From NCBI GenBank assembly GCA_036504235.1, contig DASXVN010000069.1, positions 1 through 28,229 on the forward strand: 28,229 nt of DNA, given 5' to 3'. Below are positions 1-7,081 of the stretch, one piece after another. Position 1 is the first letter of the stretch. Each line of letters opens with the position of its first letter. The notes under the pieces were generated by a model that was not told where the DNA came from, ran no database searches, and was given only the letters and a program-made list of their open reading frames with translations. The DNA comes from Zipacnadum sp036504235. GTDB lineage: Bacteria; Armatimonadota; Zipacnadia; Zipacnadales; Zipacnadaceae. The translations under genes and the position numbers were made by a program.

Positions 1-170
1 TCAATCTAAAGAAGACCGCAGCGCGCGGCGTGGAGCGAGCGAACGCTTTTTTCGGCCAGCGGCCCCGGCGGCAATACAACCCGGCCTGAAAGCCGCACCC
101 GCGGAGGCGGTTTCTTAACAGAACCCTTGCTCCGCCCCTACGGGGAAACGACGCCGTTGCCTCTGCCGTT

Positions 171-212
171 CTCCCCCTCTCCTGCCAGGAGAGGGGGCCG
201 GGGGGTGAGGCC
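171..212. repeat. 42-nt hairpin repeat, copy 1
   Basis: Eleven base pairs form with a GCC loop (CCCCCTCTCCT / AGGAGAGGGGG), followed by a G-rich tail ending in TGAGGCC. The whole 42 nt recurs identically at 12968-13009, and a reverse-orientation relative lies at 15048-15084. Confidence 0.85.
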
Positions 213-227
213 GGCCGCCGCTGCACC

Positions 228-256
228 TTGCATTTTCCTCCGCCTTTCGCCATAAT
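228..256 (+). promoter_or_regulatory. Possible sigma-70 promoter for the secreted protein gene
   Basis: TTGCAT (228-233) and CATAAT (251-256) are 17 bp apart, with each box matching consensus at four or five positions. Initiation near 263 would leave a leader of about 50 nt before the ATG at 313. Confidence 0.45.
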
Positions 257-312
257 CGTGACGCCACACCGACCCGTCGCGCAGTTTGCCGCTTCCCTGG
301 GAGGGCGCCTTG

Positions 313-858
313 ATGAAACGCTTGACTCTCACGCTCAGTCTGGCCCTGCTCGTAGTCGTCGCCGGCACGGTTCTCGCCGACACCCCCACCTGGCAGCCGC
401 CCTTCACCGACAGCTTCATGTTCCAGTGGACGCGCGACCCCGCGGCCGTGGGTAGCCCGGTCATGTCGCCGACCTACATGATCCGCTCGGCGATCCCCAC
501 GCAGGCTCCCGCCAACTACTCTCTGCGCGTCAGCCTCAACGGCAAGCCCACCGAACTGGGCGGCGATTTCCTCCGCGCCGGCGGCGCCTACCTGCTGCCC
601 GCGGATTCGCTCAAGGTCCTGGGCCTGGGCGTGAGCTACTCGGAGGACAACATGACCATCACCGTCTCCGGCAAGGGCCACACGCTGACTTCGACCCTGT
701 ACGCCCCCCGGGCCACGGTGGACGGTTTCAGCCAGCCGGCCCGCGCCGCCTCCCGCTGGGCGCGCGGCCTGCGCTATATCTCGCTCGACCTCGTCGCCCA
801 GGCCTTTAACCTGGTCGTCACCGAGGAAGCCGGCCAGGTGCGCATCAGCGCCTACTAG
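313..858 (+). CDS. Secreted copper-amine-oxidase-N-like (stalk domain) protein
   Basis: A 181-residue exported protein. Residues 1-22 form a signal peptide: basic MKR, a Leu/Val-rich core, then a VLA/DT cleavage site. The rest resembles the copper amine oxidase N-terminal-like domain found in many exported proteins of Gram-positive and related bacteria. The recognisable parts are an early strand with an NGK turn, a segment of the type LLPADSLKVLGLGVSYSEDN, and a second half ending in YISLDLVAQAFNLVV and a closing beta strand. In such proteins the domain is usually structural or wall-associated, not an oxidase; no catalytic domain follows, so function is unknown. The ATG at 313 is preferred to an in-frame start at 286 because GGGAGG lies 8 nt upstream and the signal peptide begins there. 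A terminator-like hairpin follows the stop, suggesting a single-gene unit. Confidence 0.75.
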   Translation: MKRLTLTLSLALLVVVAGTVLADTPTWQPPFTDSFMFQWTRDPAAVGSPVMSPTYMIRSAIPTQAPANYSLRVSLNGKPTELGGDFLRAGGAYLLPADSLKVLGLGVSYSEDNMTITVSGKGHTLTSTLYAPRATVDGFSQPARAASRWARGLRYISLDLVAQAFNLVVTEEAGQVRISAY

Positions 859-890
859 CCCGCTCGGCCGGCTAGTCCGCAGACTCTGCA

Positions 891-923
891 GGGGGCGCGC
901 GTGCTCAGACGCCGCCCCTTTTT
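891..923 (+). terminator. Possible intrinsic terminator after the secreted protein gene
   Basis: GGGG plus CG (one bulged G) can pair with CGCCCC, followed directly by TTTTT at 919-923. It lies 33 nt past the stop and only 4 nt before the next Shine-Dalgarno sequence, so it could also affect the downstream gene. Confidence 0.4.
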
Positions 924-939
924 GCTGGGAGGTTCTCTC

Positions 940-2046
940 ATGGCTACCCCTCGCCCCACCGGTCGCGAACTCTTCCACCAGGTGATGACCTTCTCCGCAC
1001 CCGGGACCACGCTCGCCACGCTCGGCGGCATCTGGCCTTCCACCCTCGACCGCTGGGAAACGGAGGGCATGCCGCTCGAGCTACGCGACATGAACCGGCT
1101 GCTCGAGCATTTTGGCCTGGAGCCGCATATCTGGGGCAACCCGGACGCCGCGCTCTACGTCTGGCCGCTCTTCGACAAGCAGGTGCTCTCCGAGGACGAG
1201 ACCACCGTCACCTACACCAACGAGTACGGCATCACCTGCCGCGATTTCCGCGAAAACGCCTACCAGAGCATGCCGCATTTTGAGTCCTTCCCGCTCCATA
1301 CCCACGCCGACTGGGACGCCTACCGCGAGCGGCTGGTCTGGTCGCCGGAGCGGGTCGGGGCGGGCTGGGAGCAGCAGAAGACCGACTGGCGCCAGCGCAC
1401 CGCGCCGCTGATTATAGCCCTCAACCGCGGCGCCAGCCTTTACGGCTCCCTGCGCGAGATGTTCGGGATGGAGCAGCTTTCCTATCTCTTCTGCGACGAC
1501 CCGGCCTGGCTCGCCGAGATCATGGACGTGATGGTGGCCCTCTGCGTCGGCGCGGTGGGGACGCTTTTCGCGGACTTCGTGCCCGACGCCGTCTGCCTCT
1601 GGGAGGACATGGCCTACAAAACGGGCTCGCTGCTCAGCGTCCGCCACGTCCGCGAGTTGATGGTCCCCCGCTACCAGATCATGACCGCCGCCCTCCGCCG
1701 GGCGGGGGTGCCCTTCATCTTCGAGGACAGCGACGGGTACATTGACGACCTGATCCCGCTGTGGCTGGAGGGCGGGTTTGACGGCATGGTGCCGATGGAG
1801 GCCAACTCGGGGATGGACGTAGCGCTCTACCGCGAGAAATACCCGCGCCTGCTGATGATCGGCGGCGTAGACAAGCGCGCCTTCTCCCGCGACCACGCGG
1901 CGGTCGAGCACGAGATCCACAAAATTGAGCAAGTAATAGCCACCGGCGGCCTACTCCCCTTCTTCGACCACGGCCTCCCCCACGACGCCACCTGGGACAA
2001 CTTCCAGTACTACGTGCGGAGGCTGAAGGAAGTGACGGGGAGGTAG
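940..2046 (+). CDS. Uroporphyrinogen decarboxylase (URO-D) family protein, not HemE
   Basis: A 368-residue soluble protein of the URO-D / cobamide-dependent methyltransferase superfamily (TIM barrel). The C-terminal half shows the family pattern: an acidic segment with LWEDMAYKTG, then FIFEDSDGYIDDLIP, a GFDGMVPMEANSGMD strand-loop, LLMIGGVDKRAFSRD, and a closing PFFDHGLPHDATWDNF followed by an amphipathic helix. The N-terminal arginine-rich motif of true HemE is absent, so haem synthesis is unlikely. Relatives of this type are often annotated as methyltransferase-like, with substrates mostly unknown. The ATG at 940 is chosen over a GTG at 901 because GGGAGG lies 7 nt upstream and the extra residues overlap a terminator-like hairpin. 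A second, quite different family member lies at 9262-10341. The family call is firm; the reaction is unknown. Confidence 0.8.
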   Translation: MATPRPTGRELFHQVMTFSAPGTTLATLGGIWPSTLDRWETEGMPLELRDMNRLLEHFGLEPHIWGNPDAALYVWPLFDKQVLSEDETTVTYTNEYGITCRDFRENAYQSMPHFESFPLHTHADWDAYRERLVWSPERVGAGWEQQKTDWRQRTAPLIIALNRGASLYGSLREMFGMEQLSYLFCDDPAWLAEIMDVMVALCVGAVGTLFADFVPDAVCLWEDMAYKTGSLLSVRHVRELMVPRYQIMTAALRRAGVPFIFEDSDGYIDDLIPLWLEGGFDGMVPMEANSGMDVALYREKYPRLLMIGGVDKRAFSRDHAAVEHEIHKIEQVIATGGLLPFFDHGLPHDATWDNFQYYVRRLKEVTGR

Positions 2047-2147
2047 GCCTCCCGCTGCCCCTCCCGTAGGGGCGGAGGTTCTGATCTCCGCCCGGCCGTT
2101 AGCTCTAGGGCGGGGGCTACGTCCCCCGCCGGCCGTTGCCGTTTCCC

Positions 2148-2180
2148 GGAGGGGCCGCACGAGCGAAGCGAGGTCGGCCC
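2148..2180 (-). repeat. 33-nt dispersed module, copy 1 (reverse)
   Basis: Read on the minus strand, this 33-mer starts GGGCCGACCTCGC and ends GTGCGGCCCCTCC. It matches 4615-4647 with one mismatch and 9095-9127 with two, both in the opposite orientation. Confidence 0.85.
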
Positions 2181-2200
2181 GGCCGTTGCCGTTCGCCGTT

Positions 2201-2330
2201 GTAGGGGCGGCTTTTGCCCGTCCGCGGGCAATTGCCGCCCGTTCGCGAACTGAAATCAAACCAGCGCGGAAGGATCTAGCCCTGCTGAACGGGCGGCAAT
2301 TCGGCGCAGCCGCCGAAAAGCCGCCCCTAC
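2201..2330. repeat. 130-bp foldback (MITE-like) element with nested inverted repeats
   Basis: The outer arms GTAGGGGCGGCTTTT (2201-2215) and its exact complement (2316-2330) are 15 bp. A second perfect 15-bp inverted pair lies inside (2230-2244 and 2287-2301). The core is about 42 bp and non-coding. No clear target-site duplication flanks it. The same architecture with different inner sequence occurs at 4482-4594. Confidence 0.75.
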
Positions 2331-2431
2331 GGAAAGGCCGCCGCTGACTCATGCCTCCCAAACTCCGCACGAACAATCAAGCATCCGGTGCGCCTTGCAT
2401 GGTCTAATGGGGTAGTCCCAGGGGAGGTACG

Positions 2432-3301
2432 ATGAGGCAGGACTACTACAAATGGGTGTATGAGGCGATTGCGCATATCGAGGCCAACCTCGGAGAGACG
2501 ATCAATGTGCCGGAGGTGGCCGAGCAGGCGGGGTATTCCGTCTTCCATTTCGGACGCATTTTCCAGGGCGTGACCGGCGAGACGGTGATGGATTACGTGC
2601 GCAAGCGCCGGCTGACCGAGGCGGCGAGGGCGTTGGTCGAGACCGACCGGCGCATCCTGGAGGTCGCACTTGATTGGCAGTACGACTCGCAGGAGGCCTT
2701 TGGCCGGGCCTTCAAGCGAGCCTACGGTGTGACGCCGGGGGACTTCCGACGCCGGCGCGCCTTCGCCCCGCTTCGTTTGCCGCTGTCCCTCATCGACCTG
2801 CAACCCCGGGGCCTGAAGGGAGTACTCATGGAAACCAGAATCGTCAGTCTACCCGTCATGCGCGTGATCGGGATGCCCTACGTCGGCAAGAACGAGCACG
2901 AGGAGATCCACGCGATGTGGGGCGACTTCCTCCCGCGACGCGGCGAGATCCAGGGGAAGGTAAGGCCGGGGGTCATGCTCGGCGTCTGTGGCGACGCTCA
3001 GGAGGACGGGTCGTTCCGATATGTGGCGGGGTACGAGGTCGAGGCCGGGGCGCCGGTGCCGGAGGGTATGATCGCGTGGGAGGTGCCGGCCGCTACCTAT
3101 GTCGTGGTCACGCAGCACGGTCCGCTGGACGACGCGGAGCGCGGCCTGCGGGCGGCGGTAGCCTACGTCTACCAGGAGTGGCTGCCCCAGAGCGGCTACC
3201 GGACCGCGTCCACGCCGGATTTGGAGTGGTACGACGAGCGCTTCGACACCGCGGAGGGAGAATCGGAGATGGACGTGTATACGCCGATTGTGCCCGGTTA
3301 G
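2432..3301 (+). CDS. AraC-family regulator with GyrI-like effector domain
   Basis: A 289-residue cytoplasmic transcription factor. Residues 1-107 are an AraC-type pair of helix-turn-helix motifs: the first around NVPEVAEQAGYSVFHFGRIF, the second around ILEVALDWQYDSQEAFGRAF, followed by YGVTPGDFRRRR, the usual end of the domain. Residues from about 130 to the end form a GyrI-like / AraC effector-binding domain (MRVIGMPYVG, VPAATYVVVTQHGP, a late EWYDERFD strand and a DVYTPIV end). This arrangement, with DNA-binding domain first, is known from Rob and SoxS-related drug-responsive regulators, where the second domain binds small hydrophobic ligands. GGGGAGG lies 4 nt before the ATG. queA begins 4 nt after the stop, so the two are probably co-transcribed. 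Its target genes are not evident here. Confidence 0.88.
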   Translation: MRQDYYKWVYEAIAHIEANLGETINVPEVAEQAGYSVFHFGRIFQGVTGETVMDYVRKRRLTEAARALVETDRRILEVALDWQYDSQEAFGRAFKRAYGVTPGDFRRRRAFAPLRLPLSLIDLQPRGLKGVLMETRIVSLPVMRVIGMPYVGKNEHEEIHAMWGDFLPRRGEIQGKVRPGVMLGVCGDAQEDGSFRYVAGYEVEAGAPVPEGMIAWEVPAATYVVVTQHGPLDDAERGLRAAVAYVYQEWLPQSGYRTASTPDLEWYDERFDTAEGESEMDVYTPIVPG

Positions 3302-3305
3302 GCTT

Positions 3306-4352
3306 ATGCTAGTATCCGACTTCCACTACAACCTACCTGAGGACCTCATCGCCCAGGAGCCGCTGGCCGACCGTTCGGCTTCGCGGATGCTGGTGCTGGA
3401 TCGTGCCGCCGGGACCTGGGAGCATCGCCGGTTCTCCGACCTCCCCGAGTACCTGGCCCCCGCGGATTGCGTGGTGCTCAATGACACCCGAGTGCTGCCG
3501 GCGCGGCTGGTCACCCGGCGCGAGACCGGCGGCCGCGCGGAGTTGCTGCTGCTCCGGCCGCTCGGCGAGGACGTCTGGGAGGCGCTGGTCAAGCCGGCCC
3601 GCCGCCTGCGGCCCGGCACGGTGCTCCGCTTCGGAGAGCGCCTGCAGGCCACGGTGGTCGGCCCGGCGGTGGACGGCGTGGCGCCGGTGCGCCTGGAATA
3701 TGCCGGGGAGTTGCTGGCGGTGCTCGAGGAGGTCGGCCTCACGCCGCTGCCCCCCTACATCCATCGCGCCCACCAGGAGGAAGCGGTCGAGCGAGAGCGC
3801 GCCGACCATCTGCGCTATCAGACCGTATACGCGCAGGAGCCCGGCGCGGCGGCGGCGCCGACGGCCGGGCTGCACTTTACGGAAGAGGTGCTCGCCCGGA
3901 TCGCCGCGCGCGGGACCGCCGTGACCCGGCTGACGCTGCACGTGGGCCTGGGGACCTTCCGGCCCGTGGCGGTGGAGCGGGTCGAGGAACACCGGATGCA
4001 TGCGGAATTCTACCGGGTGGGGGAGGAGGCCGCGCGGACCGTCAACGAGCGCCGGGCGGCCGGGGGCCGCTGCGTGGCGATCGGCACCACCGTGGCCCGG
4101 ACCCTGGAGACGGTGGCGGACGAGACGGGCCAGGTGCCGGCGGGGGAGGGGTGGTCGGAGATCTTCATCTATCCGGGGTACCGCTTCCGGGTGGTGGACC
4201 GCCTGCTGACCAACTTCCACCTGCCGCACTCCACGCTGCTGATGCTGGTCTCGGCGCTGGCCGGCCGCGAACTGATCCTGGAGGCCTACCGCGCGGCCGT
4301 GGCGGAGCGCTACCGCTTCTTTAGCTACGGAGATTGCATGTTGATTCTCTAG
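3306..4352 (+). CDS. queA: S-adenosylmethionine:tRNA ribosyltransferase-isomerase
   Basis: QueA (348 residues) transfers and rearranges the ribosyl group of S-adenosylmethionine onto preQ1 at wobble position 34 of tRNAs with GUN anticodons, giving epoxyqueuosine. Diagnostic stretches appear in family order: SDFHYNLPEDLIAQEPLADR near the start, VVLNDTRVLPARL, WEALVKPARRLRPG, LPPYIHR, AAAPTAGLHFTEEVLARI, LTLHVGLGTFRPV, HRMHAEFY, AIGTTVARTLE, YPGYRFRVVDRLLTNFHLPH and the terminal FFSYGDCMLIL. The ATG at 3306 fits the family N-terminus exactly; an in-frame ATG at 3288 would overlap the preceding regulator. No tgt or other queuosine gene is adjacent. Pairing with an AraC/GyrI regulator is unusual and probably reflects simple read-through. 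Confidence 0.96.
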   Translation: MLVSDFHYNLPEDLIAQEPLADRSASRMLVLDRAAGTWEHRRFSDLPEYLAPADCVVLNDTRVLPARLVTRRETGGRAELLLLRPLGEDVWEALVKPARRLRPGTVLRFGERLQATVVGPAVDGVAPVRLEYAGELLAVLEEVGLTPLPPYIHRAHQEEAVERERADHLRYQTVYAQEPGAAAAPTAGLHFTEEVLARIAARGTAVTRLTLHVGLGTFRPVAVERVEEHRMHAEFYRVGEEAARTVNERRAAGGRCVAIGTTVARTLETVADETGQVPAGEGWSEIFIYPGYRFRVVDRLLTNFHLPHSTLLMLVSALAGRELILEAYRAAVAERYRFFSYGDCMLIL

Positions 4353-4387
4353 TCGCGGGCCGAAAAAGGTATAAAAGTTATACTTGG

Positions 4388-4416
4388 CGCACAAACCCAT
4401 AAATCTGTTTGGTGCG
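4388..4416 (+). terminator. Hairpin downstream of queA, possible terminator or structured 3' end
   Basis: CGCACAAAC (4388-4396) pairs with GTTTGGTGCG (4407-4416) through nine base pairs and one bulge, with a 10-nt loop. It is preceded by GTATAA-aag-TTATAC (4369-4383) and followed by GTAAGAT-a-ATCTTAC (4438-4452). No clean T-run follows, so termination is only one option. Confidence 0.35.
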
Positions 4417-4481
4417 ATTAGTGCGAGTGAATCAAAAGTAAGATAATCTTACCAAGAGGAGCGCCCTGGTAGTAGTTATAC

Positions 4482-4594
4482 GTAGGGGCGGAAGTTCGGC
4501 GTCCCCGCCGAATCTCCGCCCGCGGCCACCACTAACCTGCGCGGCGAGCGCGGGCGGAGATTGCCCGGCGGACCGGGCCAAATTCCGCCCCTAC
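4482..4594. repeat. 113-bp foldback (MITE-like) element
   Basis: The outer arms GTAGGGGCGGAA (4482-4493) and its exact complement (4583-4594) are 12 bp. Inner arms AATCTCCGCCCGCG (4511-4524) and 4549-4562 are perfect complements of 14 bp. The left arm folds on itself (TTCGGCG/CGCCGAA). Its first 45 nt recur at 8796-8840 with two mismatches. Confidence 0.75.
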
Positions 4595-4614
4595 AAGGGC
4601 AACGGCAAACGGCA

Positions 4615-4647
4615 GGGCCGACCTCGCTGCGCTCGTGCGGCCCCTCC
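4615..4647 (+). repeat. 33-nt dispersed module, copy 2
   Basis: One mismatch from 9095-9127 and one from the reverse copy at 2148-2180. It adjoins a GGCAAACGGCA linker like those beside the other copies. Confidence 0.85.
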
Positions 4648-4660
4648 GGCGGCACCGCGC

Positions 4661-5647
4661 CTACTTGGGGGCGGCGGGCGCGGGGATTTCCAGGCCGCCC
4701 TGCTGCACGTTGGCGGCGTCGAACAGGCGGGTGCCCAGGGTGACCACCTTGGGAACCGTCTGCCCCTGCAGGATCTTCAGCGCCGCGTCAATGGCTTCCG
4801 GGCCGCCGGTGGGGTACTGGAAGGTGGCGGAGAGGATGCCGTTCTCCACGTACTGGACCCCTTCATGTGGCAGGGCGTCGATACCGATGAATTTGATCGT
4901 CTTCTCGCGACCCTTGCCCTCCTGCTGCGCGGCCATGTAGGCGCCGTGGGCGCTGGGGTCGTTGTGGCCGTAGACCGCGTCGATCTTGTCGAAACGCGAC
5001 AGGGCGGAGTTCATCTCGCGCTGGGCGTTGGGCTCCAGCCACTGGCAGTCGACGGCCAGGATGATCTCGATCTGCGAGCCCTTAATGCCCTCCATGAAGC
5101 CGGCGTGCCGCTCCGCCGCCGGCGAGGAGGTCTTCAGCCCCTGCAACTCCACGACCTTGCCCTTGCCACCCAGCAGCTTGACCAAGTACTGACCGGCCTG
5201 CTTGCCAATCAGAGTATTGTCGCCGCCGATGAAGCAGGTGTACTTGTCGCCCTCGATCTTGCGGTCCAGGACGATGACGGGGATGCCCGCGTCCATGGCC
5301 TCGGCGACCGGCTTGGTCAGGGGCACCGCTTCCTTGGGACTGATGATGATCAGGTTGACGCCCTGGGAGATGAACTCCCGGACCTGAGCCTGCTGCTGCT
5401 CGGTCTTGTTCTGGGCGTCCTTGTAGATGACCTCCAGCTCCGGATGCTTGGCGGCGGCATCCTTGATGTCCTGATTCATCTGCACGCGCCACGGCTCGTT
5501 GAGGTTACATTGGGACATGCCGATGGTGTATTTCTTGGCCGGGGCAGCGGTCGGGCCGGGAGCCGGCGCGGTAGTCGCCTCCGGCTGCTTGGGGCAGCCC
5601 ACGAGGGTGAGAACGGCAAGCACGGCGAGTAGGGCGTAACGGTGCAT
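4661..5647 (-). CDS. Sugar ABC transporter substrate-binding lipoprotein
   Basis: A 328-residue exported lipoprotein: signal peptide with lipobox LVGC (lipidated Cys18), a Pro/Ala/Thr-rich linker to about residue 37, then a ribose/galactofuranose-type periplasmic binding protein fold (type 1, Peripla_BP_4). Typical stretches are YTIGMSQCNLNEPWRVQMNQ, KDAQNKTEQQQAQVREFIS, VNLIIISPKEAVPLTKPV, GIPVIVLDR, FIGGDNTLIGKQAGQYL, GKVVELQG and VYGHNDPSAHGAYMAA. It should capture a sugar and deliver it to the permease and ATPase upstream on the same strand. The opening resembles YtfQ-type galactofuranose binders, but the substrate cannot be named. AGGAGGT lies about 9 nt before the ATG. It is the third gene of the unit, separated from the permease by a 405-bp repeat-filled gap, so it may have its own expression control. 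Confidence 0.9.
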   Translation of the reverse strand: MHRYALLAVLAVLTLVGCPKQPEATTAPAPGPTAAPAKKYTIGMSQCNLNEPWRVQMNQDIKDAAAKHPELEVIYKDAQNKTEQQQAQVREFISQGVNLIIISPKEAVPLTKPVAEAMDAGIPVIVLDRKIEGDKYTCFIGGDNTLIGKQAGQYLVKLLGGKGKVVELQGLKTSSPAAERHAGFMEGIKGSQIEIILAVDCQWLEPNAQREMNSALSRFDKIDAVYGHNDPSAHGAYMAAQQEGKGREKTIKFIGIDALPHEGVQYVENGILSATFQYPTGGPEAIDAALKILQGQTVPKVVTLGTRLFDAANVQQGGLEIPAPAAPK

Positions 5648-5727
5648 GACTGGAGACCTCCTGAAGGGTAACGATTTTCCGAGAGCCGCTGCCCCTCCCG
5701 TAGGGGCGGAGCTTGGGCAGTGGCCCG

Positions 5728-5824
5728 TTTGCGGCAGTTTTGTCGAGTCCGGGAAGGTGGGTGGCTTTCCTAAGGTCGGCGGCCTGCGCGGGCGGAGGTC
5801 AGAACCTCCGCCCCTACGGGAGGG
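5728..5824. repeat. 97-bp direct repeat, copy 1
   Basis: Begins GTTTGCGGCAGTTTTGTC and ends in a GGCGGAGGT-cag-AACCTCCGCC hairpin followed by CCTACGGGAGGG. It aligns without gaps to 5943-6039 with a handful of substitutions. Confidence 0.85.
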
Positions 5825-5884
5825 TTAGCGGCTGGGCCCCCCGTTTTTCGGCTGCTGCGGCGCGTCGGTATGGCGGGTGGACTG

Positions 5885-5936
5885 CCTAAGGTCGGCGGCC
5901 TCCGCGGGCGGAGCAAGCTCCGCCCCTACGGGAGGG
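5885..5936. repeat. Partial copy of the 97-bp repeat (right half)
   Basis: Starts at CCTAAGGTCGGCGGCCT and ends CCCTACGGGAGGGC. The hairpin loop is changed to GCGGAGC-aa-GCTCCGC, like the module at 9167-9186, suggesting modules recombine. Confidence 0.8.
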
Positions 5937-5942
5937 CGGCCG

Positions 5943-6039
5943 GTTTGCGGCAGTTTTGTCTAGTCCGGGAAGGCGAATGGGTTTCCTAAGGCAGCGGCCT
6001 GCGCGGGCGGAGGTCAGAACCTCCGCCCCTACGGGAGGG
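5943..6039. repeat. 97-bp direct repeat, copy 2
   Basis: Same length and order as 5728-5824, ending 13 nt before the stop codon of the permease gene on the minus strand. Confidence 0.85.
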
Positions 6040-6052
6040 GCAGCGGCCCTCC

Positions 6053-7081
6053 TTACTTCCTCCGGCGGCGGGTTTCTTGGATGATTACCGCCAGGACTAT
6101 GATTAGGCCTTTCGCCAGAAGGCGCGGGGCTTCCTGCCAGCCCATTAGGCTGAGGATCTTGTTGACGTAGCCGATGATCAGCGTGCCTAGTAGCGTGAGC
6201 ACCATGCCGCCGCGGCCGCCCATCATGCTGGTGCCGCCGATTACTACCGCCGCGATGGCGTCTAGCTCATAGGTGGCTCCCGCCTCGGGGTCGCCGTAGC
6301 CCATGTGACTGGCATTGCAGATGCCGGCCACGGCTGCCGTGAGGCCGCAGAGTAGGTAGGCGACGGTCTTGACCTGGGTGACCCGGACGCCGGAGAGCCG
6401 CGCGGCCTCCTCGTTGCCGCCGATGGCGTACAGGTAGCGGCCAAAGCGCGTGTAGCGGACCACCACGGCCATGATCGCCAGGACTAGCAGGAAGATCAGG
6501 GTGATGGGGCGCAGCCAGCCGCCGGCTACCGGGGCGGACATCCAGCCGAAAACCGCCGGCGGCCCCGCTTGGAGGACGTACCACGGTTGAGCGCCGTGGG
6601 CGACCTTGATGCCCCCGGAGACCAGCTTGGCGGCGCCGCGGGCGGCCACCATCATGGACAGGGTGGCGATGAAGGGTTGCATGCGCAGCCGCGAGACCAG
6701 CGTGCCGCTAAGGAATCCGGCGAGCCCTCCTGCGACCAGGCAGACCAGGACCGCCGGGCCTACGCTCCAGCCCAGCGCGATGACCAGGTAGGAGAAGAGC
6801 GTGGCGGAGAAGCCCAGGACCGAGCCGACCGACAGGTCAATGCCGCCGGTGAGGATGACGATGGTCATGCCCACGGCGAGCAGGCCGTATTCGGCGTACT
6901 CAAAAAGGACATTGGACTGGTTGCTGGAGGTGAGAAAGACGATCTCGCCGGTGCGCAGGTTGCGCGGGCTGACCACAACGCCTAGCGCGAAGACGGCCAC
7001 CAGGGCGACGACGCCCCGGTAGTCGCCCAGAAAGCGGATCACCCGGGTCAGCGGTGAGGGGCGGCGGGCCGACTCATCCAT
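6053..7081 (-). CDS. Sugar ABC transporter permease (RbsC/YtfT type)
   Basis: A 342-residue inner-membrane protein of the BPD_transp_2 family that forms the channel of a monosaccharide ABC importer. About eight to ten hydrophobic segments are visible, the first near residues 22-42 (VVALVAVFALGVVV). The family hallmark GGIDLSVGSVLGFSA follows YGLLAVGMTIVILT. Other conserved parts are LRMQPFIATLSMMVAARGAA, YTRFGRYLYAIGGNEEAARL with SGVRV (the cytoplasmic loop that contacts the ATPase), and GYGDPEAGATYELDAIAAVV followed by GGTSMMGGRGG. The ATG overlaps the end of the ATPase gene by 8 nt (ATGGATGA), which points to translational coupling. The C-terminus is a short basic tail (ETRRRRK), as expected for a cytoplasmic end. 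Confidence 0.93.
   Translation of the reverse strand: MDESARRPSPLTRVIRFLGDYRGVVALVAVFALGVVVSPRNLRTGEIVFLTSSNQSNVLFEYAEYGLLAVGMTIVILTGGIDLSVGSVLGFSATLFSYLVIALGWSVGPAVLVCLVAGGLAGFLSGTLVSRLRMQPFIATLSMMVAARGAAKLVSGGIKVAHGAQPWYVLQAGPPAVFGWMSAPVAGGWLRPITLIFLLVLAIMAVVVRYTRFGRYLYAIGGNEEAARLSGVRVTQVKTVAYLLCGLTAAVAGICNASHMGYGDPEAGATYELDAIAAVVIGGTSMMGGRGGMVLTLLGTLIIGYVNKILSLMGWQEAPRLLAKGLIIVLAVIIQETRRRRK

Larger units (their letters stand above)
1..312. other. Repeat-bearing spacer before the first gene
   Basis: No gene is supported here. A hairpin at 88-114 (GAAA/TTTC closing CCGC/GCGG with one bulged G, then TTTCTT) could be the terminator of a gene lying left of the window. A weaker four-base stem precedes a run of six T at 47-52. 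Half of a dispersed repeat (GCTCCGCCCCTACGGGG) lies at 129-145, and a 42-nt hairpin repeat at 171-212. The open minus frame through this stretch also crosses the first gene and is treated as a shadow. Confidence 0.5.
2047..2431. other. Repeat-filled spacer between URO-D-like gene and araC-type gene
   Basis: No gene is supported. The spacer is a chain of palindromic modules: 2061-2093 (CTCCCGTAGGGGCGGAG facing CTCCGCCC), 2109-2130 (GGCGGGGG/CCCCCGCC), a 33-nt module at 2148-2180 and a 130-bp foldback element at 2201-2330. Short runs of GCCGTT join the modules. The last 90 bp before 2432 are repeat-free and probably hold the regulator's promoter, but no convincing -35/-10 pair is visible. Confidence 0.7.
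4353..4660. other. Spacer after queA: AT-rich hairpin cluster then repeats
   Basis: No gene is supported. The first part (about 4360-4480) is much richer in A and T than its surroundings and carries three inverted repeats at 4369-4383, 4388-4416 and 4438-4452. The second part holds a 113-bp foldback element (4482-4594) and a 33-nt dispersed module (4615-4647) that ends 14 nt before the stop of the convergent binding-protein gene. Confidence 0.7.
5648..6052. other. Repeat array between permease and binding-protein genes
   Basis: No gene is supported. The gap holds two 97-bp direct repeats (5728-5824 and 5943-6039), a partial copy of the right half between them (5885-5936), and a further half-module at 5691-5715 (CCCGTAGGGGCGGAGCTTG). 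Each copy ends in a hairpin of the GGGCGGAG...CTCCGCCC type. Confidence 0.75.
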